DNA of 5,542 bases from JAGVPT01 sp049578505 (GTDB lineage: Bacteria > Bacteroidota > Ignavibacteria > UBA10030 > UBA8401), in contig JBAUMC010000055.1 of NCBI GenBank assembly GCA_049578505.1, positions 1 to 5,542 on the forward strand, given 5' to 3'. The translations under genes were made by a program, and so were the position numbers. Numbering within the stretch: position 1 is the stretch's first letter; each line of letters starts with the position of its first letter. This document shows positions 4,890 to 5,542 of this stretch, piece by piece. A model generated the notes under the pieces. That model saw nothing but the letters and a program-made list of their open reading frames with translations, was not told where the DNA came from and did not search any database.

Positions 4890-5542
4890 TCAATTCTTAC
4901 ATACATAAAAGACGAAATCGCTCTTAATTTCCCCCTTTCTCAGCAGTTCGTCTTCAACGCTAAAAATCGATCTCAAGAGCTCTTTTGTTTCATCCCTTTC
5001 ATTCGTGAAGTTATGCGCGATATCTTTAAAGACCAGCTGCAACAAGGTGCCTCCGTATTCTTTCCTTTCCAAAATTTTAAACTGACGCGCTATTGCACCT
5101 TCTATCAGACTTGACTCTGCCGACTCTGAGGGATCGTTCAAAAACATACTCAACTTGCCAGGCCGGTGAACCCTCTTTTTAATCCGGCCGTCAAAATATT
5201 TCCGACGGTATTCTGCGGGAATCATTCGCAGCACCCGGTTCGCTCCCTCCAGCTGTGCATCCCTCCATTGGAACCGGGAAGGCCCGACATATTCGTTAAC
5301 GATAAAAATTCCTTCTTCTTTTAGCCCCCTGCTTACTTTATCCAGCACCGTACCGATCGAATAAAAGTGGTGCAGGGCCCCTTCGATAATTACAATGTCG
5401 TGCTTATTCAAACCGAGGTCTACATCGTGGACATCGCTAACTTCAAAACTTAACCTTGTACTCAAATTGGCAATGCCGGCATTTGTTCTGTCCTCCTTAA
5501 TTCTCTCTTTCGAAATATCGTAACAGAAGAGATTGAGCTTTT
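4890..5542 (-). CDS. Class I SAM-dependent methyltransferase, N-terminus off the window
   Basis: The frame is open from the right edge to TGA at 4892-4890, giving about 217 residues; the glycine-rich motif I and the true start lie outside. The first visible residues, KLNLFCYDISKERI, contain the acidic residue that in this fold binds the ribose of S-adenosylmethionine (motif II). They are followed by HDIVIIEGALHHF (motif IV region) and a LDKVSRGLKEEGIFIVNEYVGPSRFQW segment, a pattern I associate with methyltransferases of glycan and natural-product clusters. TTG at 5465-5463 could be read as a start, but the clear upstream homology shows that it is internal. The C-terminal third (EYRRKYFDGRIKKRV to the end) probably forms a substrate cap and is less typical. 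Substrate is unknown. It is separated from the metal genes by repeats and its coding sequence looks more AT-rich, so it likely belongs to another functional unit to the right. Confidence 0.88.
   Translation of the reverse strand, partial: KLNLFCYDISKERIKEDRTNAGIANLSTRLSFEVSDVHDVDLGLNKHDIVIIEGALHHFYSIGTVLDKVSRGLKEEGIFIVNEYVGPSRFQWRDAQLEGANRVLRMIPAEYRRKYFDGRIKKRVHRPGKLSMFLNDPSESAESSLIEGAIARQFKILERKEYGGTLLQLVFKDIAHNFTNERDETKELLRSIFSVEDELLRKGEIKSDFVFYVCKN

Noticed and set aside
4890..5465. Methyltransferase beginning at TTG 5465 as a complete 191-residue protein
   Set aside because: The frame continues upstream to the window edge with the motif II segment FCYDISKERI, so the TTG is internal and the gene is cut by the window.

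Overview
The window carries six protein genes, all on the minus strand, plus one cluster of hairpin repeats. Base composition is moderate, near half G+C by eye. The two TonB-dependent receptors and signal peptides of outer-membrane type show a Gram-negative bacterium. A Bacteroidota/Chlorobiota-type relative is the best guess, because several starts lack a clear Shine-Dalgarno sequence and the receptors are of that style. The NikR operator type is, from memory, also known in Geobacter-like bacteria, so the phylum is not settled.

Read in the direction of transcription (right to left), 5542-4890 is the C-terminal part of a SAM-dependent methyltransferase of the kind found in glycan or secondary-metabolite clusters; its start lies off the window. 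Next, 4634-4889 has no gene but holds a 110-bp composite palindromic repeat and a solitary hairpin of the same family, which separate the methyltransferase from the metal genes.

Then comes a three-gene block: a small exported cysteine-rich protein with runs of five and three cysteines (4633-4202), a complete 658-residue TonB-dependent outer-membrane receptor (4120-2144) and a small lipoprotein with a YHS metal-binding domain (2035-1751). A strong hairpin lies just after the receptor stop codon. The cysteine-rich protein and the YHS lipoprotein suggest a soft-metal function, with copper as the leading guess, but no substrate is proven.

After about 220 bp without a convincing gene comes a second, better-defined unit: nikR (1495-1085), encoding the nickel-responsive ribbon-helix-helix repressor, followed 19 bp later by a second TonB-dependent receptor (1065 to beyond position 1). 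This receptor is open to the left edge and gives 355 residues. A perfect 11-bp inverted repeat, containing GTGTTAC-N13-GTAACAC, overlaps the nikR promoter region, ribosome binding site and start codon. The simplest reading is a self-repressed nikR-receptor operon for nickel uptake across the outer membrane. The window as a whole looks like a metal-acquisition island with two receptors of probably different metal specificity.
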